Source: Lachnospiraceae bacterium (lineage in GTDB: Bacteria; Bacillota; Clostridia; Lachnospirales; Lachnospiraceae). From it: a stretch of DNA of 64,000 nt. How positions within the stretch are numbered: the first letter of the stretch is position 1; each line of letters begins with the position of its first letter. Below, one piece after another: positions 15,358-24,520 of this stretch. The notes below the pieces were generated by a model. It saw only the letters and a list, made by a program, of their open reading frames with translations, ran no database searches and had not been told where the DNA came from. The position numbers were made by a program, and so were the translations under genes. The stretch spans positions 62,001 through 126,000 of the forward strand of contig SVEF01000004.1 in NCBI GenBank assembly GCA_015057585.1, written 5' to 3'.

Positions 15358-17298
15358 ATGGAACGGGTCTTATATTTTGATGTTTGTGCCATCGTTATTA
15401 TGTTAATACTGTTTGCGTCGATTTTCCTGCACAAGATGACAAAAGGACGCATCAACCGCAGTTTTCTCTACGGCGTCATCTGCTGCCTTTTGGCTGCCGT
15501 GTTTGATGTCTGTTGTGAAATGTTTGGAATCTGGTTGCCGGTTCACGAAGGAAATACATGGATTCGGACTCTCTTCTTCTATGGCTATTTCGTGTTCCGT
15601 AACCTGACTGCCGTCGTTTATTACGCTTATCTGATTTCTCTCACCGACACCTGGCATAAGCTGGCCGGAAGTCTGTGGCTGAAGCTGATCTTCGCAGTCC
15701 CGTATTCCTCTGTGATTGTTGCACTTATTACCAACCCTTGGACCGGATTGGTTTTCTACTTTGATGAAACTCTGCAGTATATACGTGGCGACGGCATTTA
15801 TATTTTATATGCTTCTTCGGTTATTTATCTCATCGCCGGCTTCTGCCATCTTATGAGATACCGGAAATTATTTTCACGCAGCAACCTTGTTGCTTTGACG
15901 CTCCTATTTCCTTTAACCGCAGGTGCCGTTCTTTTTCAGTTTATCTTTCCTAATCTGCTGGTAGAAGTGTTTGCAACCGTGATTGCCCTTATGTTCATCA
16001 TCCTGACGGTACAGCGTCCGGAAGAAAATGTACATCCGGCTCTTGGTATTGCAAATTCACAGGCACATACCTTTCTGATTAAACGTGCTTTTTTTAATCA
16101 TAAACCGTTTGACCTGATTTTAATCCGACTGGTGAATCATTCTTCGATTCTCACCATTCTCGGCACCGAGGTATTGAATCAGTTTTTGCTTGTTATAATT
16201 GATAACATACGCAAACTGTGTGAAGAGAATAAAATACATGCTTCCATTTCGTACCTGGAACAGGGCTCCTTTGCCCTCATGATAGACGGGAAGCGCGACA
16301 TGGAAAAAACAGAAGTTTTGGCAAAGCAGTTAAACCGCATGTTAAAAAAGAATATGATGATGGAACAATACATGCTTTCCCTACTTGCCCATGTCTGTCT
16401 GGTACACTGTCCGAAGGATATTCATGACCCACAGACCCTGTCAGCGTTTGAGACATCCTTCCACACAACCCCGAATCCGTCCGGAAAAATCATCCACGCG
16501 GCAAAGTTAATCGAGCAAAGTAATTTCCATATGAATGCCGAGCTTGGCAGCATTATCAGCCGCGGGCTTGCAAACCATAGTTTCGAGGTCTATTACCAGC
16601 CGATTTACTCCATTACCGAGCAACGCTTTTCTTCAGCCGAAGCCCTCGTCCGCTTAAAGGATGAAGTATACGGGTTCGTTCCTCCGGGACTCTTTATCCC
16701 GGCCGCCGAACGAAACGGTACGATTTATCAAATCGGTGAATACGTTTTCGAGGAAGTCTGTAAGTTCATTAAGAGTGATGCTTTTGAAAAGCTCAACCTT
16801 ACCTGTATCGAAATCAATCTTTCGGTAGCACAATGCATGCAGACCGACCTGGCGGCAAAGTTGATTGAGACTGCAGGAAAATATCAGGTTGCCCCTGAAA
16901 AAATCAATTTGGAAATCACGGAAACCGCCGTTGAAAAGTCCAGGGAGGTCATGTTAAACAATCTGGATACGTTAAAGAATGCCGGCTTCCGTTTCTCGTT
17001 GGACGATTATGGTACCGGCTATTCCAACATCCAACGTATTCTTGCCCTGCCGCTTCAAATTGTGAAGCTCGATAAGAGTTTTGCCGATCAAGCAGAGCAG
17101 GCGGACATGCAGATTGTCTTGCAAAACACAATCCGGATGCTGCGGGAGCTGAACCTGGAAATTGTCGTAGAAGGTGTAGAAACAAAAGAACAGGTGGATT
17201 TAATGACAAATTTAAATTGTGATTACATTCAGGGCTACCACTTTTCAAAGCCTCTTCCAAAAACGGAATTCATTACTTTCATTCAAAAACATTTATAA
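15358..17298 (+). CDS. Membrane cyclic-di-GMP phosphodiesterase (EAL)
   Basis: 646-residue protein. The first 215 residues hold about seven transmembrane helices, a sensor region like those of 7TM histidine kinases. Residues 225-375 are a degenerate GGDEF-like region without a GGDEF motif. The C-terminal EAL domain (about 395-646) keeps the catalytic set: EALVR (Glu428), EINLS, EITET, DDYGTGYSN, KLDKSF, EGVET and QGYHFSKPLP. It should therefore hydrolyse cyclic-di-GMP at the membrane in response to an unknown signal. AAAAGGAAA lies about 8 nt before the ATG. The gene stands alone with its own promoter and terminator. Confidence 0.92.
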   Translation: MERVLYFDVCAIVIMLILFASIFLHKMTKGRINRSFLYGVICCLLAAVFDVCCEMFGIWLPVHEGNTWIRTLFFYGYFVFRNLTAVVYYAYLISLTDTWHKLAGSLWLKLIFAVPYSSVIVALITNPWTGLVFYFDETLQYIRGDGIYILYASSVIYLIAGFCHLMRYRKLFSRSNLVALTLLFPLTAGAVLFQFIFPNLLVEVFATVIALMFIILTVQRPEENVHPALGIANSQAHTFLIKRAFFNHKPFDLILIRLVNHSSILTILGTEVLNQFLLVIIDNIRKLCEENKIHASISYLEQGSFALMIDGKRDMEKTEVLAKQLNRMLKKNMMMEQYMLSLLAHVCLVHCPKDIHDPQTLSAFETSFHTTPNPSGKIIHAAKLIEQSNFHMNAELGSIISRGLANHSFEVYYQPIYSITEQRFSSAEALVRLKDEVYGFVPPGLFIPAAERNGTIYQIGEYVFEEVCKFIKSDAFEKLNLTCIEINLSVAQCMQTDLAAKLIETAGKYQVAPEKINLEITETAVEKSREVMLNNLDTLKNAGFRFSLDDYGTGYSNIQRILALPLQIVKLDKSFADQAEQADMQIVLQNTIRMLRELNLEIVVEGVETKEQVDLMTNLNCDYIQGYHFSKPLPKTEFITFIQKHL

Positions 17299-17302
17299 AA
17301 TC

Positions 17303-17343
17303 CAAAAACGGTTCCGCAAACCATCTTACGGAACCGTTTTTTT
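17303..17343. terminator. Terminator between EAL and SDR genes
   Basis: AAAACGGTTCCG (17305-17316) pairs with CGGAACCGTTTT (17329-17340), with a T-run on the plus strand and an A-run on the left. It ends the EAL gene and may act for the convergent SDR gene as well. Confidence 0.88.
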
Positions 17344-17351
17344 ATTCTCCT

Positions 17352-18116
17352 CTATTTTCCAAGTTTTCTTCTTTGCTGTCCTGCCGTCACCGCCACACAA
17401 AGCTTTCTCGGCATGATTGGAGCAAACGTAGTCAAAAGTTTGATCAGCAAGGTCGGTACAATCACCGTCTTTTTCCGGAACATCTTGTCCACCGCATACT
17501 TGACACAACGCTTCGGACTGATACCCTTTAATGTGAATACCACATCTGCCACATCATAAAACTCGGTGTTCACCGGTCCCGGACAAAGTGCACCAAGATA
17601 TACAGGACTATTACTCTCCTTTAATTCCTGTGCTACCGCCTGGGTAATACTTGCCACGTATGCTTTTGTTGCATAATAGGTTGCCATATACGGTCCGCCC
17701 GGCAAAAGTCCCGCACAGGATGCCACGTTAAGCAGATATCCCTGCCCGTCCTTTTCAAACTTCTGCAAAAACAGTTTCATTAAAATATGCATTGCCTTGA
17801 CATTTACATCAATCATATCCAGTTCCTTATTCAGATTTCCGTCAAGGAACGTATTGCAGTCACCAAAACCTGCGTTGTTGACAAACACCTCAATCGGCTT
17901 GTCCTTGACCGCCTCAAACAAACGGAAGCATTCTTCGCCCTTTGACAAATCCGCGGTCACAATCTCGCACTCCGTCTTTAACTTCTTTGCAAGCTCCTGC
18001 AAACGGTCTTCTCTTCTTGCCGTAAGGATTAACTTATAGCCTCTCTTTGCCATCTGCTTTGCAAACTCCACTCCGAGCCCGGAACTCGCTCCGGTTACTA
18101 CTGCCCATTTTTCCAT
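17352..18116 (-). CDS. Short-chain dehydrogenase/reductase
   Basis: 254-residue classical SDR. It has the cofactor motif TGASSGLG, the NNAG motif (VNNAGFGD), and a catalytic Ser/Tyr/Lys set in NVASCAGLL and YYATKAYV. The basic residue at the end of the second strand (LTARRE) suggests NADP(H). The C-terminal stretch with RKTVIVPTLLIKLL resembles the DltE/YqjQ-type subfamily. Substrate unknown. The start is preceded by GAAGG. It lies 45 nt after a GNAT gene on the same strand and may be its co-transcript. Confidence 0.88.
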   Translation of the reverse strand: MEKWAVVTGASSGLGVEFAKQMAKRGYKLILTARREDRLQELAKKLKTECEIVTADLSKGEECFRLFEAVKDKPIEVFVNNAGFGDCNTFLDGNLNKELDMIDVNVKAMHILMKLFLQKFEKDGQGYLLNVASCAGLLPGGPYMATYYATKAYVASITQAVAQELKESNSPVYLGALCPGPVNTEFYDVADVVFTLKGISPKRCVKYAVDKMFRKKTVIVPTLLIKLLTTFAPIMPRKLCVAVTAGQQRRKLGK

Positions 18117-18161
18117 ACTTTCTTACCTTCTCTCTGTTTTCTATTTTGCTCCGGATTACCG

Positions 18162-18692
18162 CTAACCCAGAGAAATCCAATACTTTTCAAGCCATTTGCC
18201 TTCGATATGTTCAAAAACCTTTTCCTCAAATATACCGCCGCAGGATAAAATTGTCCGCCGGCTGGCTTCGTTCTCTACCAGACAAGATACCATTACCGCC
18301 GGCAATTGCAATTCGGTTTTACAAACCTCCAGTGCCATGGAAAGCATCTTTTTTGCATACCCTTTTCTTCGCTCCGACGGCCGCACAGAATATCCGATAT
18401 GACCTGCAAAATTACGAAGATACGCATTTAACACATGCCGAACCTGCAGCATCGCGTAAATCCGGCCCGTTTCATCCGTCAGAATAAACTGAGAACTCAC
18501 CACTCTGCCATCCGGCACCGTTGCCGGATTGGAAAGCAATGCATTATACGCAATCCAGTCCTGCGGATTCCCGTGCCGTCTCAACGAACCACAGCCATCC
18601 ATGGAGCTCTCTGCAGCTAACATTTCCTCCCGGTATGCAACAATTTCTTTTGCATATTCCATACCCGGATTCTTTACCAACATAAAACTCAT
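18162..18692 (-). CDS. GNAT-family N-acetyltransferase
   Basis: 176-residue acetyltransferase of the GNAT fold. The acetyl-CoA pyrophosphate loop is RPSERRKGYAKKML (about residues 105-118), preceded by the beta strand HIGYSVR. A late strand, VMVSCLVENEASRRTI, matches the N-E-A-S/R helix common in this family. The substrate cannot be told. GAGGA lies before the ATG. It lies between the MATE and SDR genes. Confidence 0.88.
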   Translation of the reverse strand: MSFMLVKNPGMEYAKEIVAYREEMLAAESSMDGCGSLRRHGNPQDWIAYNALLSNPATVPDGRVVSSQFILTDETGRIYAMLQVRHVLNAYLRNFAGHIGYSVRPSERRKGYAKKMLSMALEVCKTELQLPAVMVSCLVENEASRRTILSCGGIFEEKVFEHIEGKWLEKYWISLG

Positions 18693-18737
18693 CTTTTCTA
18701 TCCTCTTTTCCGGTTATCCCGTCATCTACGACATATC

Positions 18738-20144
18738 TTATGCCTCTGTCTTTGCTGCAATTCGTCCCATCGCCTTCTTTTTCCAGTTGCCCTTAAAGTA
18801 GAAGAGCGTAGTCAATCCTGCACCCATCAGCCAGGAAATCAACAGGGAAATAAAGATGCATTCCTGACGTCCCTGCGGATACTCCGCACTCTTGGAAAGA
18901 TATACCAGCCCATAGGCAATCGGCACACGAATCACTACTGTCTGCACAATGGAAATCCACATCGGTGTGAGGGTATCGCCCGCACCACGCATGACACCGG
19001 ATAAACTCTGCGTCACTGCCATTGCGATATATCCCGCCGCAATAATACCCATCATGTTACGGCTTAACTCTACCAGTTCCTTTGTGTCTGTAAAAATACC
19101 CATCAGACCCTTACCGAAAATCAAAATCAAACCGGTAAGGAACGTAGAAGTGAGTACTGCAAGAATGGTTCCCTGCTTCGCTCCTTTTGTCACTCTGTCA
19201 TATTTTCCTGCACCAACATTCTGACCTGCATAGGTTGTCATAGCAGTACCAAAGGAGAAATTTGGCAGCATGGCAAAACCATCGACACGCATCACGATAA
19301 CATTTGCAGCAATAAACTGCTCGCCAAAGCTATTGGTTAACGACTGCACCAATACCATGGCCAAAGACATAATTGCCTGTGTCAGACCGGATGGTAAACC
19401 AAGGCGGATAACTCCCATGGATACCTTCTTTTCTAATTTCATGTACTTCGGTTTCAAATCAAACACATCCGTAAGTTTTAACAGACGGAGGAAGCAAAGC
19501 ACAGCGGAAACCGCCTGTGCGATAATAGTAGCCCATGCTACACCTGCAACGCCCATGTCAAAACCTGCTACAAACAAAATATCCAGCACAATGTTAATTA
19601 CCGTTGCAACTAATAAGAACACCAGCGAAGAAAACGCATCGCCAAGTCCTCGTAAAATTCCGCCCAAAATGTTGTAATACGCACTTCCGACACTGCCCAG
19701 AAACAAAATCAGAAGATAGGAGTGGCACCAGTCAATGATACTGTCCGGTGTTTTTAACATCTCAAGAAGCGGTCTGGTTACCACCAGGGAAAGCCCCATA
19801 ATAATCAGCGTTGCAATCGCAGTCAGCGTAATACAGTTTCCGATGGTTTTGGACAACTCTTCTCTCTGCCTTGCGCCAAAGTGCTGGGAAACTAAAATAC
19901 CGGCACCCATACTGATACCGACAAATAAAACCAGCAACAGATTCAGAATCGGCGCCGCACTTCCTACCGCAGAAAGTGCATTATCACCAACATATTTTCC
20001 TACTACAATACTGTCTACGGTACTGTATAACTGCTGTGCAATGTTACCGATTAGCATCGGTGCCGTAAACGCTACAATTTTCTTCCATGGGGTACCGACC
20101 GTCATGTCGGTTGCGCCAAACAATCCTTTGATTTTCTCTAACAT
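18738..20144 (-). CDS. MATE-family efflux transporter
   Basis: 468-residue multidrug and toxin extrusion protein with about 12 transmembrane helices. Characteristic blocks are PWKKIVAFTAPMLIGNIAQQLYS at the N-terminus (described by its ends), DSIVVGKYVG, and the second-half repeat LRLGLPSG-like segment (VIRLGLPSGL) with NFSFGTAMTTYAGQNVGAG. It would export cationic compounds by sodium or proton exchange; the substrate is unknown. AAGGAG lies before the ATG. It follows the helicase gene by 33 nt. Confidence 0.93.
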   Translation of the reverse strand: MLEKIKGLFGATDMTVGTPWKKIVAFTAPMLIGNIAQQLYSTVDSIVVGKYVGDNALSAVGSAAPILNLLLVLFVGISMGAGILVSQHFGARQREELSKTIGNCITLTAIATLIIMGLSLVVTRPLLEMLKTPDSIIDWCHSYLLILFLGSVGSAYYNILGGILRGLGDAFSSLVFLLVATVINIVLDILFVAGFDMGVAGVAWATIIAQAVSAVLCFLRLLKLTDVFDLKPKYMKLEKKVSMGVIRLGLPSGLTQAIMSLAMVLVQSLTNSFGEQFIAANVIVMRVDGFAMLPNFSFGTAMTTYAGQNVGAGKYDRVTKGAKQGTILAVLTSTFLTGLILIFGKGLMGIFTDTKELVELSRNMMGIIAAGYIAMAVTQSLSGVMRGAGDTLTPMWISIVQTVVIRVPIAYGLVYLSKSAEYPQGRQECIFISLLISWLMGAGLTTLFYFKGNWKKKAMGRIAAKTEA

Positions 20145-20177
20145 ACTGTTCTCCTTACTTTTATTTTGCTTCTGTTT

Positions 20178-21764
20178 TTATCTGCCCTTGCCGTTTGCCG
20201 GCTCTACGTTAATTGCTTTTCCCTTGATTTTTGCATTCTTCATCACCTGGATGACCTCTGCCGCGTATTCCCTCGGAACCTCTACAAACGTATATTTATC
20301 ATACATATCAATCGTGCCGATTAACTTGCCCGGCATTCCGGTTTCCCCCGCAATGGCTCCGACAATGTCTCCGGCACGCACCTTCTGTTTCTTACCAAGA
20401 TTGATAAACAGACGGACCATACCGGCCTGAGCCCCGGTATCACCAAATTCCATGCCCGGCCCCTGTTCTAAAGAGGCATCCGAATCACCCATCTGCATTT
20501 TCAGAAAGGCTGCTGCCACTTCCAGGGAAGTAATGTCACACTCATTGACACGTTCCTCAATCAGCCGCATCATGTGTTCCAAGTCCTCATTTTCAATGGT
20601 TTCGCACACGCGGTCCAAAATCTTTTCTGCCTTAATCGCGCTGACATCATTTAAGGACGGAATCGGCTGCAAATGAATCTTTGTCTTACAGAACCGCATG
20701 ATGTCCTTTAACTTATACATTTCTTTTCCGACAACAAAGCTGAAGGCACGTCCGGTTCTGCCTGCTCTTCCGGTTCTTCCGATACGGTGTACATAATATT
20801 CGTCATCCTGCGGAATATCATAGTTAAACACCGCTTCCACATTGTCTACGTCAATGCCTCTTGCCGCCACGTCCGTCGCCACTAAAATATCAGTCTTTCC
20901 ACGGCGGAATGTCTCCATGACACGGTCACGCTGCACCTGCTTTAAATCCCCGTGCAGTGCTTCTGCAAAATAACCGCGAAGCTGCAGGGTCGACACCAGT
21001 TCGTCCACCTGCTTTTTCGTATTACAGAACACAAGAGATAATTTCGGGTCGTACATGTCAAGCAGTCGGCAAAGCACCTCTAATTTTGTATTCGGACGCA
21101 CCTCATAATAGTACTGTTCAATCTTTGGTACGGTCAGTTCTTTCTTTACCACCTTAACGAGCACCGCATTCTTCTGGTACGTATGGGTAATGTCCATAAT
21201 CGGTTTCGGCATGGTTGCGGAGAATAAGAGCGTCTGTCTCTCCTGCGGCAATTCCTTTAAAATAGTCTCAATATCCTCGCGGAATCCCATATTTAACATC
21301 TCATCCGCTTCATCAAGCGTAATCATCTTTACCTGGTCCATCTTAAGTGTGTGTCTTCTCATGTGGTCCATCACACGCCCCGGTGTTCCGATGATAATCT
21401 GCACACCGCCCTTTAAGGAACGGATTTGCTTTGAAATATCCTGTCCGCCGTAAATCGGCAATACCTTAATGCCATGTAAAAACTTCGCCAGTTTTCTGAT
21501 TTCCTCTGCCACCTGAATTGCCAGTTCTCTGGTTGGGCAAAGAATCAGTGCCTGCAGTGCCTTGCTCTTTGGGTCTATCATTTGTAACATCGGGATGCCA
21601 AACGCCGCCGTCTTACCGGTTCCGGTCTGCGCCTGCCCGATGATGTCTTTTCCTTCCATGACCACCGGAATGGCCTCCGCCTGAATCGGTGTCATCTCCT
21701 CAAATCCCATCTCTTTTACGGCACGAAGAATCGATGCCTGCAGTTCCATTTCATCAAATCTCAT
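20178..21764 (-). CDS. DEAD-box RNA helicase with DbpA-type RNA-binding domain
   Basis: 528-residue ATP-dependent RNA helicase. Motifs in order: Q motif (GFEEMTPIQAEAIP), Walker A AQTGTGKTAAF, PTRELAIQ, TPGRVMDH, DEAD as DEADEMLNMG, SAT in LLFSATMPK, and the C-terminal domain motifs SLVFCNTKKQ, VATDVAARGIDV and HRIGRTGRAGRTG. Residues about 450-528 form a DbpA RNA-recognition domain (VRLFINLGKKQKV and KLIGTIDMYDKYTFVEVP), which in DbpA directs the enzyme to 23S rRNA. A role in ribosome assembly or cold adaptation is likely. Confidence 0.95.
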   Translation of the reverse strand: MRFDEMELQASILRAVKEMGFEEMTPIQAEAIPVVMEGKDIIGQAQTGTGKTAAFGIPMLQMIDPKSKALQALILCPTRELAIQVAEEIRKLAKFLHGIKVLPIYGGQDISKQIRSLKGGVQIIIGTPGRVMDHMRRHTLKMDQVKMITLDEADEMLNMGFREDIETILKELPQERQTLLFSATMPKPIMDITHTYQKNAVLVKVVKKELTVPKIEQYYYEVRPNTKLEVLCRLLDMYDPKLSLVFCNTKKQVDELVSTLQLRGYFAEALHGDLKQVQRDRVMETFRRGKTDILVATDVAARGIDVDNVEAVFNYDIPQDDEYYVHRIGRTGRAGRTGRAFSFVVGKEMYKLKDIMRFCKTKIHLQPIPSLNDVSAIKAEKILDRVCETIENEDLEHMMRLIEERVNECDITSLEVAAAFLKMQMGDSDASLEQGPGMEFGDTGAQAGMVRLFINLGKKQKVRAGDIVGAIAGETGMPGKLIGTIDMYDKYTFVEVPREYAAEVIQVMKNAKIKGKAINVEPANGKGR

Positions 21765-22019
21765 ATATTTTTCTTCTTCTCACTTTCTGTTTACACTAAT
21801 CAATTAGTTTATCATAAATTACCATTTGCAGTCAAGATTCGTGACTTCATTTCGGTCTTGATTGGGCCATTGCACTTTTCCCCCTGTATTTTCTACTATA
21901 TTTTTGCAATCAAATGGATTATAATGTAAGTAATTCATTTTTTCGTTTTTTACCCCCTATTTCTTTACATGTACTTCTCAAATGGTAATTTTTCAAAAAA
22001 AGAAAGGAGCAAAACCACT

Positions 22020-22271
22020 ATGTTAGAATTCAAATACGATACTCAGTTATTAATCGAAGGAAAAGATCTTGACGAAGATGTCATCAGCGAGTATTTTACA
22101 AAGAACTTCAAAGGCGACTGCCTGTTAGCGGTGGGCGATGAAGAATTGATTAAGATTCACTATCACACAAATGAACCATGGAAAGTGCTGGAGTACTGCT
22201 CCACCCTTGGTGAAATTTATGACATTGTCATTGAAGATATGGACAGACAGGCAAGAGGTCTGCAGGGATAG
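22020..22271 (+). CDS. Free-standing FakA/DAK2-like domain protein
   Basis: 83-residue protein. The stretch from YDTQLLIEGKDLDEDVISEY to LLAVGDEELIKIHYHTNEP and VLEYCSTLGEIYDIVIEDM resembles the middle domain of FakA, the fatty-acid-kinase ATP subunit (COG1461, often called kinase related to dihydroxyacetone kinase). Only this one domain is present; the DAK2 ATPase part and the rest are absent. No DegV/FakB gene is nearby. The start at 22020 has AAAGGAG about 9 nt upstream; a start 17 codons earlier is unlikely. The stop overlaps the ribosome site of the EamA gene, indicating coupling. The role of the single domain is unknown. Confidence 0.7.
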   Translation: MLEFKYDTQLLIEGKDLDEDVISEYFTKNFKGDCLLAVGDEELIKIHYHTNEPWKVLEYCSTLGEIYDIVIEDMDRQARGLQG

Positions 22272-22281
22272 GAGACTCACC

Positions 22282-23169
22282 ATGAAAACCAAAAAACTCG
22301 CCACCGCGTTTGCTATCCTTGCAGCGGCACTTTATGCAATCAATATACCGTTATCCAAATTACTGTTAGAACACGTAGAAACCACCATGATGGCGGCATT
22401 TCTCTACCTTGGTGCCGGCATCGGCATGTTCTTCTATTGTGCCATCGGCGACCTGATGGGAACGCGCAAGAAGAAAGAGCGACTGACCAAGGACGAATTA
22501 CCGTATACGATTGCAATGGTTGTATTGGACATTATCGCACCGATTCTTTTGATGATTGGCATTACAAAGACCAATTCAGCAAACGTATCGCTTTTAAACA
22601 ATTTTGAAATCGTGGCAACCTCGCTGATTGCACTTTTCATTTTTAAAGAAGTGATTTCCAAAAAGCTCTGGCTTGCTATTGGCCTGGTCACCATTGCCAG
22701 TATCATTTTGAGTTTTTCAGGCAATGACGCCTTTACCTTTAACAGCGGCTCCCTGTTTGTACTCGGTGCCTGCATCTGCTGGGGCTTTGAAAACAACTGT
22801 ACCAAGATGTTAAGTTCCAAAAGTTCGGAGCAGATTGTCATCATTAAGGGATGCTTTTCCGGACTTGGCAGTCTGATGGTCGCGCTGATTCTTGGCGAGG
22901 ACATCCCTGCTCTGAAATACATACTCGCCATACTGTTGCTTGGCTTTGTTGCCTATGGCCTCAGTATCAACTTTTACATTATGGCACAAAAAGACTTAGG
23001 TGCCGCAAAAACCAGTGCATACTACTCTGTTGCGCCTTTCCTCGGCGTAGCATTTAGCATGCTTTTATTGCATGAGCGGCCGGCATTACAATTTTATATT
23101 GCACTTACCATTATGATAGTCAGCACCATTGTTATGACAAAAGATACCATGGACCAGAATCATTCATAA
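22282..23169 (+). CDS. EamA/DMT-family transporter
   Basis: 295-residue drug/metabolite transporter with about ten transmembrane helices in two EamA repeats (residues 5-145 and 155-290). The signature GITKTNSANVSLLNNFEIV and FIFKEVISKKLWLAI ends the first repeat; ISINFYIMAQKDLGAAKTSA-like sequence (LSINFYIMAQKDLGAA) and LLLHERPA end the second. An upstream in-frame extension to 22171 has no family support. GGAG lies 9 nt before the ATG at 22282. Substrate unknown; members export amino acids and related metabolites. Confidence 0.9.
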   Translation: MKTKKLATAFAILAAALYAINIPLSKLLLEHVETTMMAAFLYLGAGIGMFFYCAIGDLMGTRKKKERLTKDELPYTIAMVVLDIIAPILLMIGITKTNSANVSLLNNFEIVATSLIALFIFKEVISKKLWLAIGLVTIASIILSFSGNDAFTFNSGSLFVLGACICWGFENNCTKMLSSKSSEQIVIIKGCFSGLGSLMVALILGEDIPALKYILAILLLGFVAYGLSINFYIMAQKDLGAAKTSAYYSVAPFLGVAFSMLLLHERPALQFYIALTIMIVSTIVMTKDTMDQNHS

Positions 23170-23190
23170 CAAAAAAAGGAGGCAAATTCT

Positions 23191-24483
23191 ATGATTACAA
23201 TTTTAAGTTTCAGCGGAAGACCGGACGGCAACAGCATCCGCGTTGCAAACACTATTGCCGATGCCGTTGGCAAAGATAACACGCAGATTATTGATTTCAG
23301 TGAAGTAAACACAGAACCATGTCATCACTGTCACTGCGACTGCTTTCTCCCGGAAGGAAAATGCCCGATAAACGATGATGTCGTAGACATCTATAGAAAA
23401 ATCATGGACTCCGAACAGGTATTTTTTGTCCTTGCCAACTACTGCGGTTACCCGAATGCGAAGTATTTTGCCTTTAATGAACGAAGCTGCAGTTACTTTT
23501 TAAGGAACCGCGAACTGCTTGCCAAGTACCTCGCCGTTCCGAAAAAATTTGTTGTCATTTCCAATTCCAATCAGGAAAAATTTACAGAACTGATGCAATA
23601 TCAGGTGCCAAACAACACCACACCGGAAATCCTCTTTTTAAGTTCCGCCAAGTTCAAGATAAGCTCCTTTGCGGGCAATCTGATGGATGTCCCGGAAGCA
23701 TGGTCGTTGGTTACCACTTTTGCACGTACTACCGTAACAAAAATGAGCGACCGCATTTATCTGCTTGATGACAATCACGAGGCTACCGGCTACCTCGTCG
23801 TGGGTGAGGAAAAAGCACTGGTTGTCGATACGATGAATGGTCTTTCCAATGTCCTGCAACTGGTCCGTGCAATTACCGACCTGCCGGTGATGGTAGTCAA
23901 CACCCACGGTCACTGTGACCATATTTTTGGCAATATCTATTTTGAAGAAGCCTATGTACATAAAAATGACCTGCCTTTAGCCAGGGAGCACAGTTCTTTT
24001 CCGGAATTTAAGGCAATGTGCGAACAGCATGGCATGACCATGCCTCCGTTTAAAACAATTGAACACGGTGAAGTCATCGACCTTGGCGGTGCCACAATCG
24101 AAGTTATCCTAACGCCGGGCCACACAAAAGGCAGTATCTGTCTTTTGTACCGTGAAGAGCGTGTTTTATTCACCGGTGATGCCGTCAATTGTCACCTCTG
24201 GATGCAGCTTGACCACAGCCTTTCCATCCGCGAACTTGCCGACAATTTAGAGCAGCTTCTTTACCTGAAGGAGCATGCAGACAAAATTCTCCACGGCCAC
24301 GCCCATGACTATGAACCGATTTCTTTATTACAGGAATTATATGAGGGCGCCCGTGAACTTGCCGAACACCCGGAACTTGCCAAAAATGATCCGCCTTACC
24401 ACTGGTTTGGTGCACCGGCAAAGCAACACCCCTTCGGAAACGGCAACAAAGTCATCTGTTATAATGAAAACAACATATGCTGA
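23191..24483 (+). CDS. Fusion of a flavodoxin-like reductase and a metallo-beta-lactamase domain
   Basis: 430-residue two-domain protein. Residues 1-173 look like an NADPH-dependent FMN reductase (LSFSGRPDGNSIRVANTI phosphate-loop region), with an inserted cysteine/histidine cluster, PCHHCHCDCFLPEGKCP, where related iron-sulfur flavoproteins bind a cluster. Residues 190-430 are a metallo-beta-lactamase fold: HGHCDH at 239-244, HTKGS at 311, GDA at 329-331 and HGHAHDY from 368. The HxHxDH motif implies a zinc hydrolase of the glyoxalase II/lactonase type, not the HxExD diiron site of flavodiiron proteins, and the domain order is the opposite of theirs. AAAGGAGG precedes the ATG. The biochemical role is unknown. 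Confidence 0.82.
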   Translation: MITILSFSGRPDGNSIRVANTIADAVGKDNTQIIDFSEVNTEPCHHCHCDCFLPEGKCPINDDVVDIYRKIMDSEQVFFVLANYCGYPNAKYFAFNERSCSYFLRNRELLAKYLAVPKKFVVISNSNQEKFTELMQYQVPNNTTPEILFLSSAKFKISSFAGNLMDVPEAWSLVTTFARTTVTKMSDRIYLLDDNHEATGYLVVGEEKALVVDTMNGLSNVLQLVRAITDLPVMVVNTHGHCDHIFGNIYFEEAYVHKNDLPLAREHSSFPEFKAMCEQHGMTMPPFKTIEHGEVIDLGGATIEVILTPGHTKGSICLLYREERVLFTGDAVNCHLWMQLDHSLSIRELADNLEQLLYLKEHADKILHGHAHDYEPISLLQELYEGARELAEHPELAKNDPPYHWFGAPAKQHPFGNGNKVICYNENNIC

Positions 24484-24520
24484 CAGCAGCATACTTTTTA
24501 AACAGAAGGGAGAATAACAA

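Noticed and set aside
23191-24483. Flavodiiron protein (oxygen or NO reductase)
   Set aside because: Domain order is reversed and the MBL site is HxHxDH (zinc), not the HxExD diiron site.
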